A stretch of DNA of 64,000 bases. It comes from Ampullaceana balthica. Taxonomy: Eukaryota; Mollusca; Gastropoda; Lymnaeidae. Of the stretch, positions 21,151-33,154 are shown piece by piece. How positions within the stretch are numbered: position 1 is the stretch's first letter; each line of letters starts with the position of its first letter. The notes under the pieces were generated by a model that made no database searches, was not told where the DNA came from, and saw nothing but the letters and a program-made list of their open reading frames with translations. The DNA lies in contig CALYLW010001069.1 of NCBI GenBank assembly GCA_944989445.1, positions 334,278-398,277 of the forward strand. The letters are read 5' to 3'. The position numbers and the translations under genes were made by a program.

Positions 21151-22846
21151 GAGGAGCGTCTGTGTAGATAAGACAAGAGGAGGAGCGTCTGTGTAGATAA
21201 GACAAGAGGAGGAGCGTCTGTGTAGATAAGACAAGAGGAGGAGCGTCTGTGTAGATAAGACAAGAGGAGGAGCGTCTGTGTAGATAAGACAAGAGGAGGA
21301 ACGTCTGTGTAGATAAGACAAGAGGAGGAGCGTCTGTGTAGATAAGACAAGAGGAGGAGCGTCTGTGTAGATAAGACAAGAGGAGGAGCGTCTGTGTAGA
21401 TAAGACAAGAGGAGGAGCGTCTGTGTAGATAAGACAAGAGGAGGAGCGTCTGTGTAGATAAGACAAGAGGAGGAGCGTCTGTGTAGATAAGACAAGAGGA
21501 GGAGCGTCTGTGTAGATAAGACAAGAGGAGGAGCGTCTGTGTAGATAAGACAAGAGGAGGAGCGTCTGTGTAGATAAGACAAGATATATATGTACCATGC
21601 TACCAAGCAGGGTAGGTATAGGAGGAGCGTCTGTGTAGATAAGACAAGAGGAGGAGCGTCTGTGTAGATAAGACAAGAGGAGGAGCGTCTGTGTAGATAA
21701 GACAAGATATATATGTACCATGCTACCAAGCAGGGTAGGTATAGGAGGAGCGTCTGTGTAGATAAGACAAGATATATATGTACCATGCTACCAAGCAGGG
21801 TAGGTATAGGAGGAGCATCTGTGTAGATAAGACAAGATATATATGTACCATGCTACCAAGCAGGGTAGGTATAGGAGGAGCGTCTGTGTAGATAAGACAA
21901 GATATATATGTACCATGCTACCAAGCAGGGTAGGTATAGAAGGAGCGTCTGTGTAGATAAGACAAGATATATATGTACCATGCTACCAAGCAGGGTAGGT
22001 ATAGGAGGAGCGTCTGTGTAGATAAGACAAGATATATATGTACCATGCTACCAAGCAGGGTAGGTATAGAAGGAGCGTCTGTGTAGATAAGACAAGATAT
22101 ATATGTACCATGCTACCAAGCAGGGTAGGTATAGAAGGAGCGTCTGTGTAGATAAGACAAGATATATATGTACCATGCTACCAAGCAGGGTAGGTATAGA
22201 AGGAGCGTCTGTGTAGATAAGACAAGATATATATGTACCATGCTACCAAGCAGGGTAGGTATAGGAGGAGCGTCTGTGTAGATAAGACAAGATATATATG
22301 TACCATGCTACCAAGCAGGGTAGGTATAGAAGGAGCGTCTGTGTAGATAAGACAAGATATATATGTACCATGCTACCAAGCAGGGTAGGTATAGGATGAG
22401 CGTCTGTGTAGATAAAACAAGATATATATGTACCATGCTACCAAGCAGGGTAGGTATAGGAGGAGCGTCTGTGTAGATAAGACAAGATATATATGTACCA
22501 TGCTACCAAGCAGGGTAGGTATAGAAGGAGCGTCTGTGTAGATAAGACAAGATATATATGTACCATGCTACCAAGCAGGGTAGGTATAGGAGGAGCGTCT
22601 GTGTAGATAAGACAAGATATATATGTACCATGCTACCAAGCAGGGTAGGTATAGAAGGAGCGTCTGTGTAGATAAGACAAGATATATATGTACCATGCTA
22701 CCAAGCAGGGTAGGTATAGGAGGAGCGTCTGTGTAGATAAGACAAGATATATATGTACCATGCTACCAAGCAGGGTAGGTATAGGAGGAGCGTCTGTGTA
22801 GATAAGACAAGATATATATGTACCATGCTACCAAGCAGGGTAGGTA
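21119..22846. repeat. 29-bp and 65-bp minisatellite grown from the SINE tail
   Basis: The first part (to about 21585) is 16 copies of a 29-bp unit, GGAGGAGCGTCTGTGTAGAT plus AAGACAAGA, the SINE 3' tail. It then changes to about 19 copies of a 65-bp unit that adds TATATATGTACCATGCTACC and AAGCAGGGTAGG to the same core. Units are nearly identical (mostly G/A at one position), so expansion is recent. Repetitive frames on the minus strand are artefacts. Confidence 0.95.
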
Positions 22847-23529
22847 ACTCGCTAGTTGGATACAACTTGAAGGATTTATAATAATAATTTATAACATGCT
22901 GCTAGCTCCATTTTGGTTGTTTGAGATTTCTGAATTCTTAAAAATTATTCAAATTTATTACATTTTTAAAAACTATATTTACTACATCAACTACATTTTA
23001 TTAAATGGCTGAAGATTATTCAAATAATGCAGAATTTAAAAAAAATCCAATTGAATTTCAATAACACAACAGTTGTAATTGCTACTGGTACGATGGTGAG
23101 CGGCAAACTATTGTAAGTGATCGTCACGATCTTTCTCAAAGAATAGATTCACCAGCGGACACTAACAATGCACAGTTGTCTTGTCTTTTGTTTGGAGGAT
23201 TTTCTTTGAACCCTTACATCCTGCCTCGCTACACAGTTACACAGGCTTTCAATCAACGTACGGTCAAAGGCCATGCGAACTATCCTGTAATTTTTTGTCT
23301 GACGTCACAACTAGTTGTCTGTAAGGGCGACGTCGTTGATAACCCCCGGGGCTTGTTGGGGCACTGGTCCGATCAATGTGAGAGAACAGTGTAGGCGGGG
23401 AGGAACTATCAAATCGGCGCCCCCCCCCCAACCCCAAGTTATTGCCATAGTTCACGTATAATGTAACGTCACTTCCTTCTATGATACCAGGGAGGGGGGG
23501 TGGGTTTCCATTTGGAAAATTTATGTCTC
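22847..23529. other. Unassigned intergenic sequence
   Basis: AT-rich with a GC-richer stretch at 23150-23430. No gene is supported. C-run (23420) and G-run (23490) tracts resemble transposon subterminal sequence. Confidence 0.4.
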
Positions 23530-23705
23530 ATAGATATCATTGAAATCTCATAAATCTAATATAAATCTCATAGATCTTATAGATATAGTAACAATCATAT
23601 AGAACTCTCATAAATCTCATACAGGTTTCATAAATCTCATAGAAATCTCGTAGAAATCTCATAAATCTCATAGAAATTTCATAAACTCATAGAAATTTCG
23701 TTTTG
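23525..23705. repeat. Imperfect ~13-bp repeat (TCTCATAGAAA)
   Basis: About 12 diverged copies of CATAGAAATCTCATAAATCT-like text. Confidence 0.7.
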
Positions 23706-24540
23706 ACTATATTATTTTCTTGAAATACAACACATAAATTACAGTCTTATTTAGACAATAACTTTCTTGAGAAATACCATAGAAATTACAATGTTATCTG
23801 GACAAATTTTAATTTTTGTAAATGTAACACAGAAATTACATTTTTTTCTACATTACTAATTTCTGTATTTATAAAGAGAAATTTAAAAAAAATGACAGTA
23901 CACAATTCTGGAAATTTAATACAGAAATTTTATTATTTTTTGTGATAATTCTTATGTCTGAAACTATGACATATGACATATATATTTATTTTATAATCTT
24001 ATTTTGACAATACTAACATAAAACATAAAAGACAAATCTTATTTTGATAATAATTATTTATTGAAATATGTAACACAGAATTTACAATCTTATTTTCATC
24101 ATCATAATCATCATCGCCTGTCGTCCCATCTGTGAATAGACCACAAACAAATGTTCTCCAGGCATCCCGGTCCTGCACCAGTCTCTCCAACTGTTTGTTG
24201 ACATTTTACGCGTCACGCTGAGTTAAGTTCAACCATCCATGACCAAAACTGTTTCGGTTTTACAACAAAGGGTATTTAAGGCAATCTCAGTCTGTAAATG
24301 TTTCCGGCTTCGGCTCCGGCGGAATTTTACTTCATAAATCTGGGCAAATCCGGCTGGACGGTAGAACCATAAAATATATAGAAATATAGTAACTCCGGCT
24401 CCGGCAAAAGCGGAATACGGCCATTTTTACAAATCCGCCTTTGGCTCCGGCTTCGGTCGGATTTAACTTTGTAAATCCGGCTCCGACCGGATTTCAAAAA
24501 TTTGAATCCGGTACACCCCTAGTTTTAAGATGACGTTACG
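23706..24540. other. AT-rich sequence and dispersed-element fragments
   Basis: 24195-24300 (CGCGTCACGCTGAGTTAAG, CAAAACTGTTTCGGTTTTAC) is the reverse complement of 43275-43380 in the Helitron-like cluster. 24300-24530 is built of CCGGCTCCGG-type repeats and ends GTACACCCCTAG, like a DNA-transposon terminus. No gene. Confidence 0.5.
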
Positions 24541-24711
24541 GTATTTGAGAGTCTAAATATCTGACAGTCTAGAACTTTGACAAGTGAGTTTTTGAGCTAA
24601 GTAATAATCATAATAATAAATTGATCATTTATATAGCGCTGTATCCGTCAACTAATTCAATATCTCAGACTCTGTCTATGAATGTCTGACTTTGTAGTCA
24701 CATCCGAGTTG

Positions 24712-25195
24712 TGAAACTAACAACAAACAAATCTGTTTACGTCACTGTGGTGATGTGACACTAACAACAAAAAATCTGTTTAAGTCACTGTGGTGATGTG
24801 ACACTAACAACAAACAAATCTGTTTAAGTCACTGTGGTGATGTGACACTAACAACAAACAAATCTGTTTAAGTCACTGTGGTGATGTGACACTAACAACA
24901 AACAAATCTGTTTACGTCACTGTGGTGATGTGACACTAACAACAAAAAATCTGTTAAAGTCACTGTGGTGATGTGACACTAACAACAAAAAATCTGTTTA
25001 AGTCACTGTGGTGATGTGACACTAACAACAAACAAATCTGTTTAAGTCACTGTGGTGATGTGACACTAACAACAAACAAATCTGTTTGCGTCACTGTGGT
25101 GATGTGACACTAACAACAAACAAATCTGTTTAAGTCACTGTGGTGATGTGACACTAACAACAAACACATCTGTTTAAGTCACTTTGTTGATGTGA
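24712..25195. repeat. 44-bp minisatellite
   Basis: About 11 copies of a unit with AACAACAAACAAATCTGTTT and GTCACTGTGGTGATGTGAC. The latter can form a GTCAC/GTGAC stem. Some units are 4 bp shorter (AACAACAAAAAATC). Confidence 0.93.
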
Positions 25196-25559
25196 CACCA
25201 ATTAAAAGCCGGACATTTTGTCTCAGCGAGTGTTGGCCCCTGGGCGGATGGTGTGTGTGTGTGTGTTGGGGGGGGGTGGAGGCAGCTTTGCATCAGGGCG
25301 TTGTTGACTTGGAGCCAGAATTAGAAACCTGTTGTGTCTGAGAGTTGACATTTGCTTGACTACTGGAATATGTTTTATTGATATCAACTCGGACATCTGG
25401 ATTGTGAATCACAATGGTTCTAAAATTGTTTGAATATTAGAACCTTTGAAACCCTACTCTTCCTATCATAACTTACGCCTGAAATCGTACGACTTCATGT
25501 TATTTAAGCTCACCATTTTTTGAAAGTAAACAATAATCTGGTCGATGAATGAAAATTGA
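25196..25559. other. Unassigned sequence
   Basis: Includes a GT run at 25250. No gene. Confidence 0.45.
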
Positions 25560-25980
25560 CATAAAGCAAATGGGGGCCTCTAGCAGGACCTACAGCTATT
25601 TGGGCCTCTAGTAGGACCAACAGCAACTGTGGGCCCTAGCATGACGCACAACCTTTAGGGGTCCTACCAAGACCTACAACATTTGGGGTGACTAGCAGGT
25701 CATACAGCAATTGGGGTCTCTAGCAGGACCTTCATCTTTTGGAGCCCTAGCATGACGCACAACCTTTGAGGGGCCCTAGCAGGACCTTCAACTAATTGGG
25801 CCCCACCTTTTACCTACAGCCTTTTGGGCCACTAGCAGGACCTATAGCAATTGGTGCCCCTAGCAGGACCTACAGCAATTGGGGACCTTAGCAGAACCTA
25901 CATCTATGGGCGGCCCTAACGGGACTTACATCTATTGGGGGCCCTAGCAGGACCTACATCTATTTTGGGGCTCTAGCATG
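25560..25980. repeat. Degenerate ~34-bp repeat (CTAGCAGGACCTACAGCAATT)
   Basis: About 13 strongly diverged copies of GGGGCCCTAGCAGGACCTAC-type text, much older than the neighbouring arrays. Confidence 0.8.
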
Positions 25981-26009
25981 AATAAGATAGGTCACGGATC
26001 GGTCTAAGG

Positions 26010-28854
26010 CAGTGTTGTCCAACCGAAAATCGTTCACGGCACACTAAACTGGTAACAAATTTGCGCGGCACACCTCACAAAAAAACAAGAAATCAGTGTT
26101 TATTCAAAATATGTTTCATAATTACTGAGATACTTCAGCGTTTTCTTTGGAGCAGATGAGCTCAAAACGCGGCTCATTGCTGGATAAGCAAATTCTCATT
26201 TCTCTGTCTGTCATCTGCAGTCTTTCACGTTTTTTGGATTTGATTTCTGTCAGGGCAGAAAAAGCAAGTTCGCAGAGATATGAAGTTCCAAAAGGTAGTA
26301 ATAATTCGATTGCACGTTTAGCCAGTTGAGGGAACTCATGTCGGAGGGCCATCCAGAAAGCTGTGCGCTCTTTTTCTGCAAACTCATTTTTATGGATGAT
26401 ATCGTTTCTGATGTCGATCAAATTTTCTTGTTCAATCATCGACAGAACAGAAATATCTTGAACGACGAATGGGTTCAAAACCCACTTATATTGCTGCGTT
26501 TCGATGCCTGAAGATTTTGGAATGTTTTGTGGATCTCAGCTGATAGTTGATCCTTGATCGATGACGCATTGACGCCTGGCAGGAAGTCAAATTTTTTGTT
26601 CTCAGCATTTTTAATCCAGACATCTAGTTTTTCTTTGAAAGCTTGTAGCTTGCAGCTAATTGTAATGATGTTCTCTTTCGCTCCTTGTAGACTCAAATTG
26701 AGGTTGTTCAATTTTTCAAATAAATCGTTCAGGAAAGTAACTTTAAACCACCAGATGTTATCTTCAATAAATTTGAATTCTTCGCTTTCAACCTCAAGGA
26801 ATGACAAAATTTCTGTTCGCAAAAATACGACGCGATCAAGAACTTTGCCCTTAGAAAGCCATCTGACGTCGGTGTGGTACAACTAGCACTTATAATCTGA
26901 TTCCATCGCCTCGCACAATGATGCAAATAATCTTGAACGAAGAGGGCTAGACTTGATGTAATTCACAATTCTGATGACCTGGTTCATAGTAACGCCAAGC
27001 GATTCTGGTAATGATTTTGATACCAAAACCTCGCGATGAATCATGCAGTGCACAATTTTGACATGTTCATTAAGACTGCACACGTGAGCCACGAATCCAT
27101 TCCTTAGACCTTGCATTGATGGTGCTCCGTCAGTACATACGCTCACACAGTTCTTCCACCGTAATCCTCGCGAAGAAACATTTTTGTTAACAAGCTCAAA
27201 AATGTCGACTCCTGTCGTGGTTTCTTTCAAATCATCGCAAAACAGGAAATGGTTCTGAATACATTGATCATTCGCAAATCTGACGTATGCGAGCAGTTGC
27301 GCCTTTCCGCTGATGTCAGTACTTTCATCGATTTGCAATGCCCAGAGCTTTTGGATGTCGTCGGCTTCCGCAAAATGCTCTTTAATTTGATTGTCCAAAT
27401 CTGTCGAAATGTCAGCAATCCGACGTCCCATCGTCTGGTGAGACAGTGGAATCTTATTTATTTTTTCAACAGCGCCGGGTCCCAACTCCATAGTCTCAAC
27501 TGCGATTCGTAAAGACGGCAATATGATTGTCTCAGCGTCCAAATGAGATTTCTTTTGTTTGACCAAAAGATTCGCAATTTTATAGCTTGCTAACTGAGCT
27601 TTGACAGGAATTGAGGAAAATTTCTTCATTATTTTTTATTGCTGCTCTAAGTTGGACCGAATGGATGCGAAATATCTTTTCGGCTTGTCTTTCAATCCTG
27701 GATGATTTGAGTTCAGATGCCGCTTCAGTTTACTGGGGTTCATGGACTCGTTGGACAATGCCATGTTACAATTAAGACAAAACGGAAGAGAAGGATCATT
27801 AGCACATTGTATGAAACCATACTCAAGATATTCCTCGTGATATTTCCGTTTGGGTAACCTTCTTCTTGGATTTCGCAGCTCTCTCTCCATTTTGATGCTC
27901 GCTGGAATCCTTCTGGCTTCTCTTCAAAAACATTATCCATAGCCGTCTGTAATTAAAAGTTTTTAAAAAAGTGGAGAGCAGGAAAGGGTTTTATTTACTT
28001 ACAACAGATATTTATTCCCAATGGAGGAGAGAAATTTGTGTAGCTTTCAAGAGATTCTCACAACCAGAACAATACAAACATGAGACGTTTTTATTCAATT
28101 CTTTTTCGGTTAACCCTACCGACCCTGAAGCCCCCGAGCCTAACTCTCCCCTATACCTGGGTTCCCTGGCATTAAAGAGAAAAAACGAACATACTGTAAA
28201 AATTTTACTTACATGCAAAGTAGTGCTTTGGAATGGAATACAGCTTTGAGAAATTGTAGAAAATATGTTTATTTTTTATTTAGTGCCAAATTTTTACCTT
28301 TATGCGCTGATCAAATTAGCAGAAAAAATATTTTTTCACAACACATGGATCGTCTGTATAAGAAATTCTAGGATTTCGCTTGTTGTATCTGGAATGGTTT
28401 TCTACACACGCTACACATGTCATACACACAACACACTACTGTAATTAGCTCTAACATAGTCACAGTGTTACTTGACCTAGAAACGTATTCTTGATAAAAT
28501 TATGACTTAGGTACTGAAAAAATCTAAAGAATAAAACACATAAAACAAGTTCCACTTTCCTGTCAAGTGCTTGATTCATCAGACACTCGTCTTAAATTGA
28601 ATTTTCAAAAACATTTCACATAATAAACACACAAATAAATTCAAAACATTGGGGCAGCCATTTGCAATGACTTTTATTTAGGTTACACGCCGATTGGTTA
28701 GTTATTTTTAGTATTTTACAGTGTTAAGGATTTTTTTTTAACTTGAAGGTTCGAAAAGCCTTGCAATTTATGGTATTTTTTAAATCTTTCGCGGCACACT
28801 AAAATTTTCTCGCGGCGGCAACTAGTGCCGCGGCACACCGTTTGGACAACACTG
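26010..28854 (-). mobile_element. hAT DNA transposon with a broken transposase (2845 bp)
   Basis: Terminal inverted repeats CAGTGTTGTCCAA (26010) and TTGGACAACACTG (ending 28854) are flanked by the perfect 8-bp duplication GTCTAAGG (26002-26009 and 28855-28862). GCGGCACAC subterminal motifs lie near both ends. The transposase gene is on the minus strand at 26122-27890. The segment 28310-28440 (ATGCGCTGATCA, TGGTTTTCTACACACGCTAC) also occurs at 41925-42065. Confidence 0.96.
26122..27890 (-). pseudogene. hAT transposase (ZBED5/SCAND3-like), disrupted
   Basis: The frame begins around 27890 with a BED-type zinc finger (C-X2-C in FCLNCNMAL, then H-X4-H in LKRHLNSNHPG). An RNase H-like catalytic core follows with ALQIDESTDISGKAQL (first Asp), VCTDGAPSMQG (second Asp) and HCMIHRE (CxxH). 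Then come YHTDVRWLSKG and the C-terminal dimerisation region with PFGTSYLCELAFSALTEIKS. A TAA near 27633 and a TAG near 26883 interrupt one frame, and a frameshift near 26475 moves the last 118 residues to another. Catalytic motifs are visible in all parts, so the gene was intact until recently. Similarity is to vertebrate and invertebrate ZBED5, SCAND3, ZMYM6 and FAM200-type transposases. It would have cut and pasted hAT DNA in the nucleus. Confidence 0.9.
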
Positions 28855-28862
28855 GTCTAAGG

Positions 28863-30108
28863 ATTGTGTTTAAAGTTGTTTAACAATTTCTTGGAAGCTC
28901 GCTCACGTCACGTTGGCCAGTGCCTGCTCTCGTCTCGCTGGTCTGTTTCATCTGACCTAGTTTCACATGCCGGCGACGCCATCTTTTCAACTTTGACCTT
29001 CTCCCATGCTCTCTGCAGCTGGAGGCAGGTTAATGATCTCCGTTGACATTCTCTTTTAATGTAAATATTTTAGGTTGTTGTTACATACGCCTTGTACAGA
29101 GATTGCTCACTGAACATGCACTGACATCTTTCATGTTTGGATAGTTCAACATACGGCATTTATCTGCGGATCTCTTGTTAATCGGTCAGGGTTTGTAACG
29201 GGGGATAAAAACGTCATTTTGACCAAATGACTAATGCTAAATGCCAAATTGTTATTTATTTCTGACTTTTTAGAAGCACCTAAATGACGCCATACTTGAA
29301 ATGACGCCATACTTGAAATGACGCCATACTTGAAATGAAGCCAAACTTGAAATGGAAAATTCGGTTAATTGTGAAAACGTTGACAGCTAATTGTTTAAAC
29401 GGTGAATGACTTTGATAAATGACAAGTCTACACACAGTGTGAATGGCATGCAGTTGAAGGGAAGAAAAGTTCTAATTATTTCTTAAACATTCGGAGCTTT
29501 CCTAACTGTTCGTAACGTGAGAGTCAAACAATCAAATAGTCTGTAAGAAATGTGCCCCGACATAACCGAGAAGTTGTTTTACACGGTGACTCTCACAACC
29601 TGTGGTTGGGGTACTTACTAGCGACTAGCTATTGCGGTAATTTCTACCTGCGGTTGGGGTATTTTCGACTAGCTTTTTGAGTTCTTTCGACCTGCTATTG
29701 TATGGTGTTCTAAAGTCAATCAGACATTGTATGGGGGATGTAAAGTTAATCAGACATTTTTGTTATTCTAAAATCACACGGACATGACACTGTAGTCTGA
29801 CGTCATCATCCCATATACTGGGGGAAGGTAAAAACTCGGATCGCCTCCTCTTCAAAACTACAATACAACAGTTAAAACGAAGCCCCAGGAAGTAATAAGG
29901 AACACTTATTCCCTATTTTGGTGGAAATATTGATTATCTAAAAAAAAATGTAAATTTTCCCACATAATTTGATACTACTGCTTGACAAAAAGCTTTTATT
30001 CAATTGAACTATTGACCAACAATAGGTTCTATACTAAAGATGTTTTAGGCTCGCATCTTCTAGTGTTTTTTTCTCTTCAATGAAACAGTTTGCAGTGAAA
30101 GGAAATAT
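28863..30108. other. Unassigned intergenic sequence
   Basis: At 29283-29350 AAATGACGCCATACTTG is repeated about four times. No gene or further element is recognised. Confidence 0.5.
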
Positions 30109-30111
30109 TTG

Positions 30112-30830
30112 AGTAAGTGGGCCTGTGTCATCAATAAGTACACACATACAATGTCTCGTTCTTACCGTCGTGAATTCGAATGTGGCGTAGGTTGTGGCGT
30201 AGGTTGTGGAGTAGGTTGTGGCGTAGGTTGTGGAGTAGGTTGTGGAGTAGGTTGTGGAGTAGGTTGTGGAGTAGGTTGTGGCGTAGGTTGTGGCATAGGT
30301 TGTGGAGTAGGTTGTGGCGTAGGTTGTGGCGTAGGTTGTGGAGTAGGTTGTGGAGTAGGTTGTGGAGTAGGTTGTGGAGTAGGTTGTGGCGTAGGTTGTG
30401 GGGTAGGTTGTGGGGTAGGTTGTGGCGTAGGTTGTGGAGTAGGTTGTGGAGTAGGTTGTGGCGTAGGTTGTGGCATAGGTTGTGGAGTAGGTTGTGGCGT
30501 AGGTTGTGGCGTAGGTTGTGGCGTAGGTTGTGGGGTAGGTTGTGGGGTAGGTTGTGGCGTAGGTTGTGGCGTAGGTTGTGGGGTAGGTTGTGGCGTAGGT
30601 TGTGGCGTAGGTTGTGGCGTAGGTTGTAGGGTAGGTTGTGGCGTAGGTTGTGGAGTAGGTTGTGGCGTAGGTTGCCTGAGGAAACCAGGAAAACCATCAC
30701 TCCATCAACATTCAAACTCTAATAAAAATGCAAGACAGGACTAGACACAAACCATGGATGAGCGTATGACGCAATAATCGTGTGCATAGAAGGAGCGTCT
30801 GTAACTGATAAGATAACATAAGTAAATTAT
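30112..30830 (+). mobile_element. LINE 3' end fragment, copy b, carrying an internal minisatellite
   Basis: The left part (ACACATACAATGTCTCGTTC, TTACCGTCGTGAATTCG) and right part (TTGCCTGAGGAAACCAGGAA, then CGCAATAATCGTG and GAAGGAGCGTCTG) match copy c at 44990-45170. There the two parts are separated only by the codons for RAWNG. Here 495 bp of a 12-bp repeat sit between them. Confidence 0.78.
30180..30674. repeat. 12-bp minisatellite (TGTGGCGTAGGT), ~41 copies
   Basis: The unit varies at one base (GCG, GAG, GGG, GCA). Because 12 is a multiple of 3, it yields long open frames in several registers (Cys-Gly-Val-Gly or Pro-Thr-Pro-Gln); these are artefacts. It starts and ends at the LINE position GGCGTGGAATGGGTTGCCTG, from which it appears to derive. 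Confidence 0.95.
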
Positions 30831-30983
30831 GTTAAAAATGTGAAATACTTAAAATTGTGTTAATTCTTTTTCAGACTGTGACGGATATCCGAATGAAGGA
30901 CTTGTGTTATTTCAACTGTGACCGGTTGAGGAACACGCTTCAGGGTCAAACTTAACTCTCGACGTTTTTGCTTGAAAAGCTGA

Positions 30984-31866
30984 TAGTACAACAGGTAATA
31001 GATAATACTGCATGGGAAACTAATATATCAAATAGTACAAAAGGTAATAGATAATACTGCATGGGAAACTAATATATCAAATAGTACAACAGGTAATAGA
31101 TAATACTGCATGGGAAACTAATATATCAAATAGTACAACAGGTAATAGATAATACTGCATGGGAAACTAATATATCAAATAGTACAACAGGTAATAGATA
31201 ATACTGCATGGGAAACTAATATATCAAATAGTACAACAGGTAATAGATAATACTGCATGGGAAACTAATATATCAAATAGTACAACAGGTAATAGATAAT
31301 ACTGCATGGGAAACTAATATATCAAATAGTACAACAGGTAATAGATAATACTGCATGGGAAACTAATATATCAAATAGTACAACAGGTAATAGATAATAC
31401 TGCATGGGAAACTAATATATCAAATAGTACAACAGGTAATATATAATACTGCATGGGAAACTAATATATCAAATAGTACAACAGGTAATAGATAATACTG
31501 CATGGGAAACTAATATATCAAATAGTACAACAGGTAATAGATAATACTGCATGGGAAACTAATATATCAAATAGTACAACAGGTAATAGATAATACTGCA
31601 TGGGAAACTAATATATCAAATAGTACAACAGGTAATAGATAATACTGCATGGGAAACTAATATATCAAATAGTACAACAGGTAATAGATAATACTGCATG
31701 GGAAACTAATATATCAAATAGTACAACAGGTAATAGATAATACTGCATGGGAAACTAATATATCAAATAGTACAACAGGTAATAGATAATACTGCATGGG
31801 AAACTAATATATCAAATAGTACAACAGGTAATAGATAATACTGCATGGGAAACTAATATATCAAAT
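30984..31866. repeat. 49-bp minisatellite, 18 near-identical copies
   Basis: The unit begins TAGTACAACAGGTAATAGAT and ends in ACTAATATATCAAA. Only two or three substitutions are seen in 18 copies, so it is young or homogenised. Confidence 0.95.
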
Positions 31867-31952
31867 AGAATAGGACAGCGATAAAAACTTTTAAATAAAC
31901 TGCAAGATTCACAAACGCATTGTTTTAATCAAAACAATAAATTAAAGCTTTA

Positions 31953-32220
31953 TACCTAGACCAATACACGAATAAACGTCTCAGTACAAGTACCTAGACC
32001 AATACAGGAATAAACGTCTCAGTACAAGTACCTAGACCAATACAGGAATAAACGTCTCAGTACAAGTACCTAGACCAATACAGGAATAAACGTCTCAGTA
32101 CAAGTACCTAGACCAATACAGGAATAAACGTCTCAGTACAAGTACCTAGACCAATACAGGAATAAACGTCTCAGTACAAGTACCTAGACCAATACACGAA
32201 TAAACGTCTCAGTACAAGCA
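31953..32220. repeat. 38-bp minisatellite, seven copies
   Basis: The unit contains CCTAGACCAATACAGGAATA and AACGTCTCAGTACAAGTA. First and last copies have CACGAATAA in place of CAGGAATAA. Confidence 0.93.
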
Positions 32221-32394
32221 AATGAACACAAGCATTTACTTCAATCTCTATTCTACAAACTATAACATGGGACAAAAATAATTAGATTCAGTAAAGATTA
32301 AAGACACAACAAAAACGATACAGAAATACAATAAATGTATTATTACCGTGAACTGTTTGGTGATTACTTGAATGTTCAGATATTTTGGTTAAAG

Positions 32395-32572
32395 CAAATG
32401 TTGGTCAAATGTAGGTGAAATGTTGGTGAAATGTTGGTGAAATGTTGGTCAAATGTAGGTGAAATGTTGGTAAAATGTTGGTGAAATGTTGGTGAAATGT
32501 TGGTCAAATGTAGGTGAAATGTTGGTAAAATGTTGGTGAAATGTTGGTGAAATGTAGGTTACAATTTGGTTA
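32395..32572. repeat. 12-bp tandem repeat (GAAATGTTGGTG)
   Basis: About 14 copies, with CAAATGTAGGTG variants recurring every few units. Confidence 0.9.
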
Positions 32573-33134
32573 AATGCTGCCATTTAATAATGTTTAAAAC
32601 TTGGCTGCTTGCATAAAATACCAATAGTTACACCATTTAAAATTTGGATTAACAAATTTAATGTGGTCCTACCGCAGGTAAGGGGGGGTGTTTAACAAGT
32701 TTACAAATACCAACTTGAGGTTTCTTTAAATGTCAACTAGTTTACATCTACGAATTTGATGTTTATTTGAATTTTAACAAGTTTACGTATACTTAATTTA
32801 GATTTTAATTATTTTTTTTTCAATTTTATATCTACGAATTTCAGTTATCTGTGAATTTTAACTATTTGACATTAACTTGAGAAGCTGTTAAACTTTCAAT
32901 GGTCATTTTTAATTTTTTTTTACAAATTTCACCTGATCCAAATATGTGTTACATTAGTTAAAAATTAGAAACGTGTTCATGCAGAAATTAAAATAAAAAA
33001 AGAAGAACATCTGATTGAGAGAGAGAATTTCTGGTTATCTCAGCAGCAGATATCAAAATAGATCAGATTCTAAGCCAAATATCTGACCTGGTGTTGGTTA
33101 AATAATCGGTCAATCTCTTGCGTTATCTCCACAG
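32573..33134 (+). other. Probable intron upstream of the first GT31 exon
   Basis: AT-rich sequence ends in CTTGCGTTATCTCCACAG, a pyrimidine-biased 3' splice site immediately before the coding exon. The 5' splice site and upstream exon are not identified. Confidence 0.5.
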
Positions 33135-33154
33135 ATCCCGCAGCCGACGATGAG

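Noticed and set aside
20986..21786. 266-codon minus-strand frame (Leu-Ser-Thr-Gln-Thr-Leu-Leu-Leu)
   Set aside because: Antisense reading of the SINE tail array; the 29-residue period equals the 29-bp unit read in three registers.
30109..30744. 211-codon Gly/Cys/Val repeat frame (and Pro-Thr-Pro-Gln or His-Asn-Leu frames opposite)
   Set aside because: Produced by a 12-bp tandem repeat inside a LINE fragment; open in several registers on both strands, with no family or start context.
30984..31866. CRISPR-like array
   Set aside because: The repeats are contiguous without unique spacers, and the genome is eukaryotic; it is a minisatellite.
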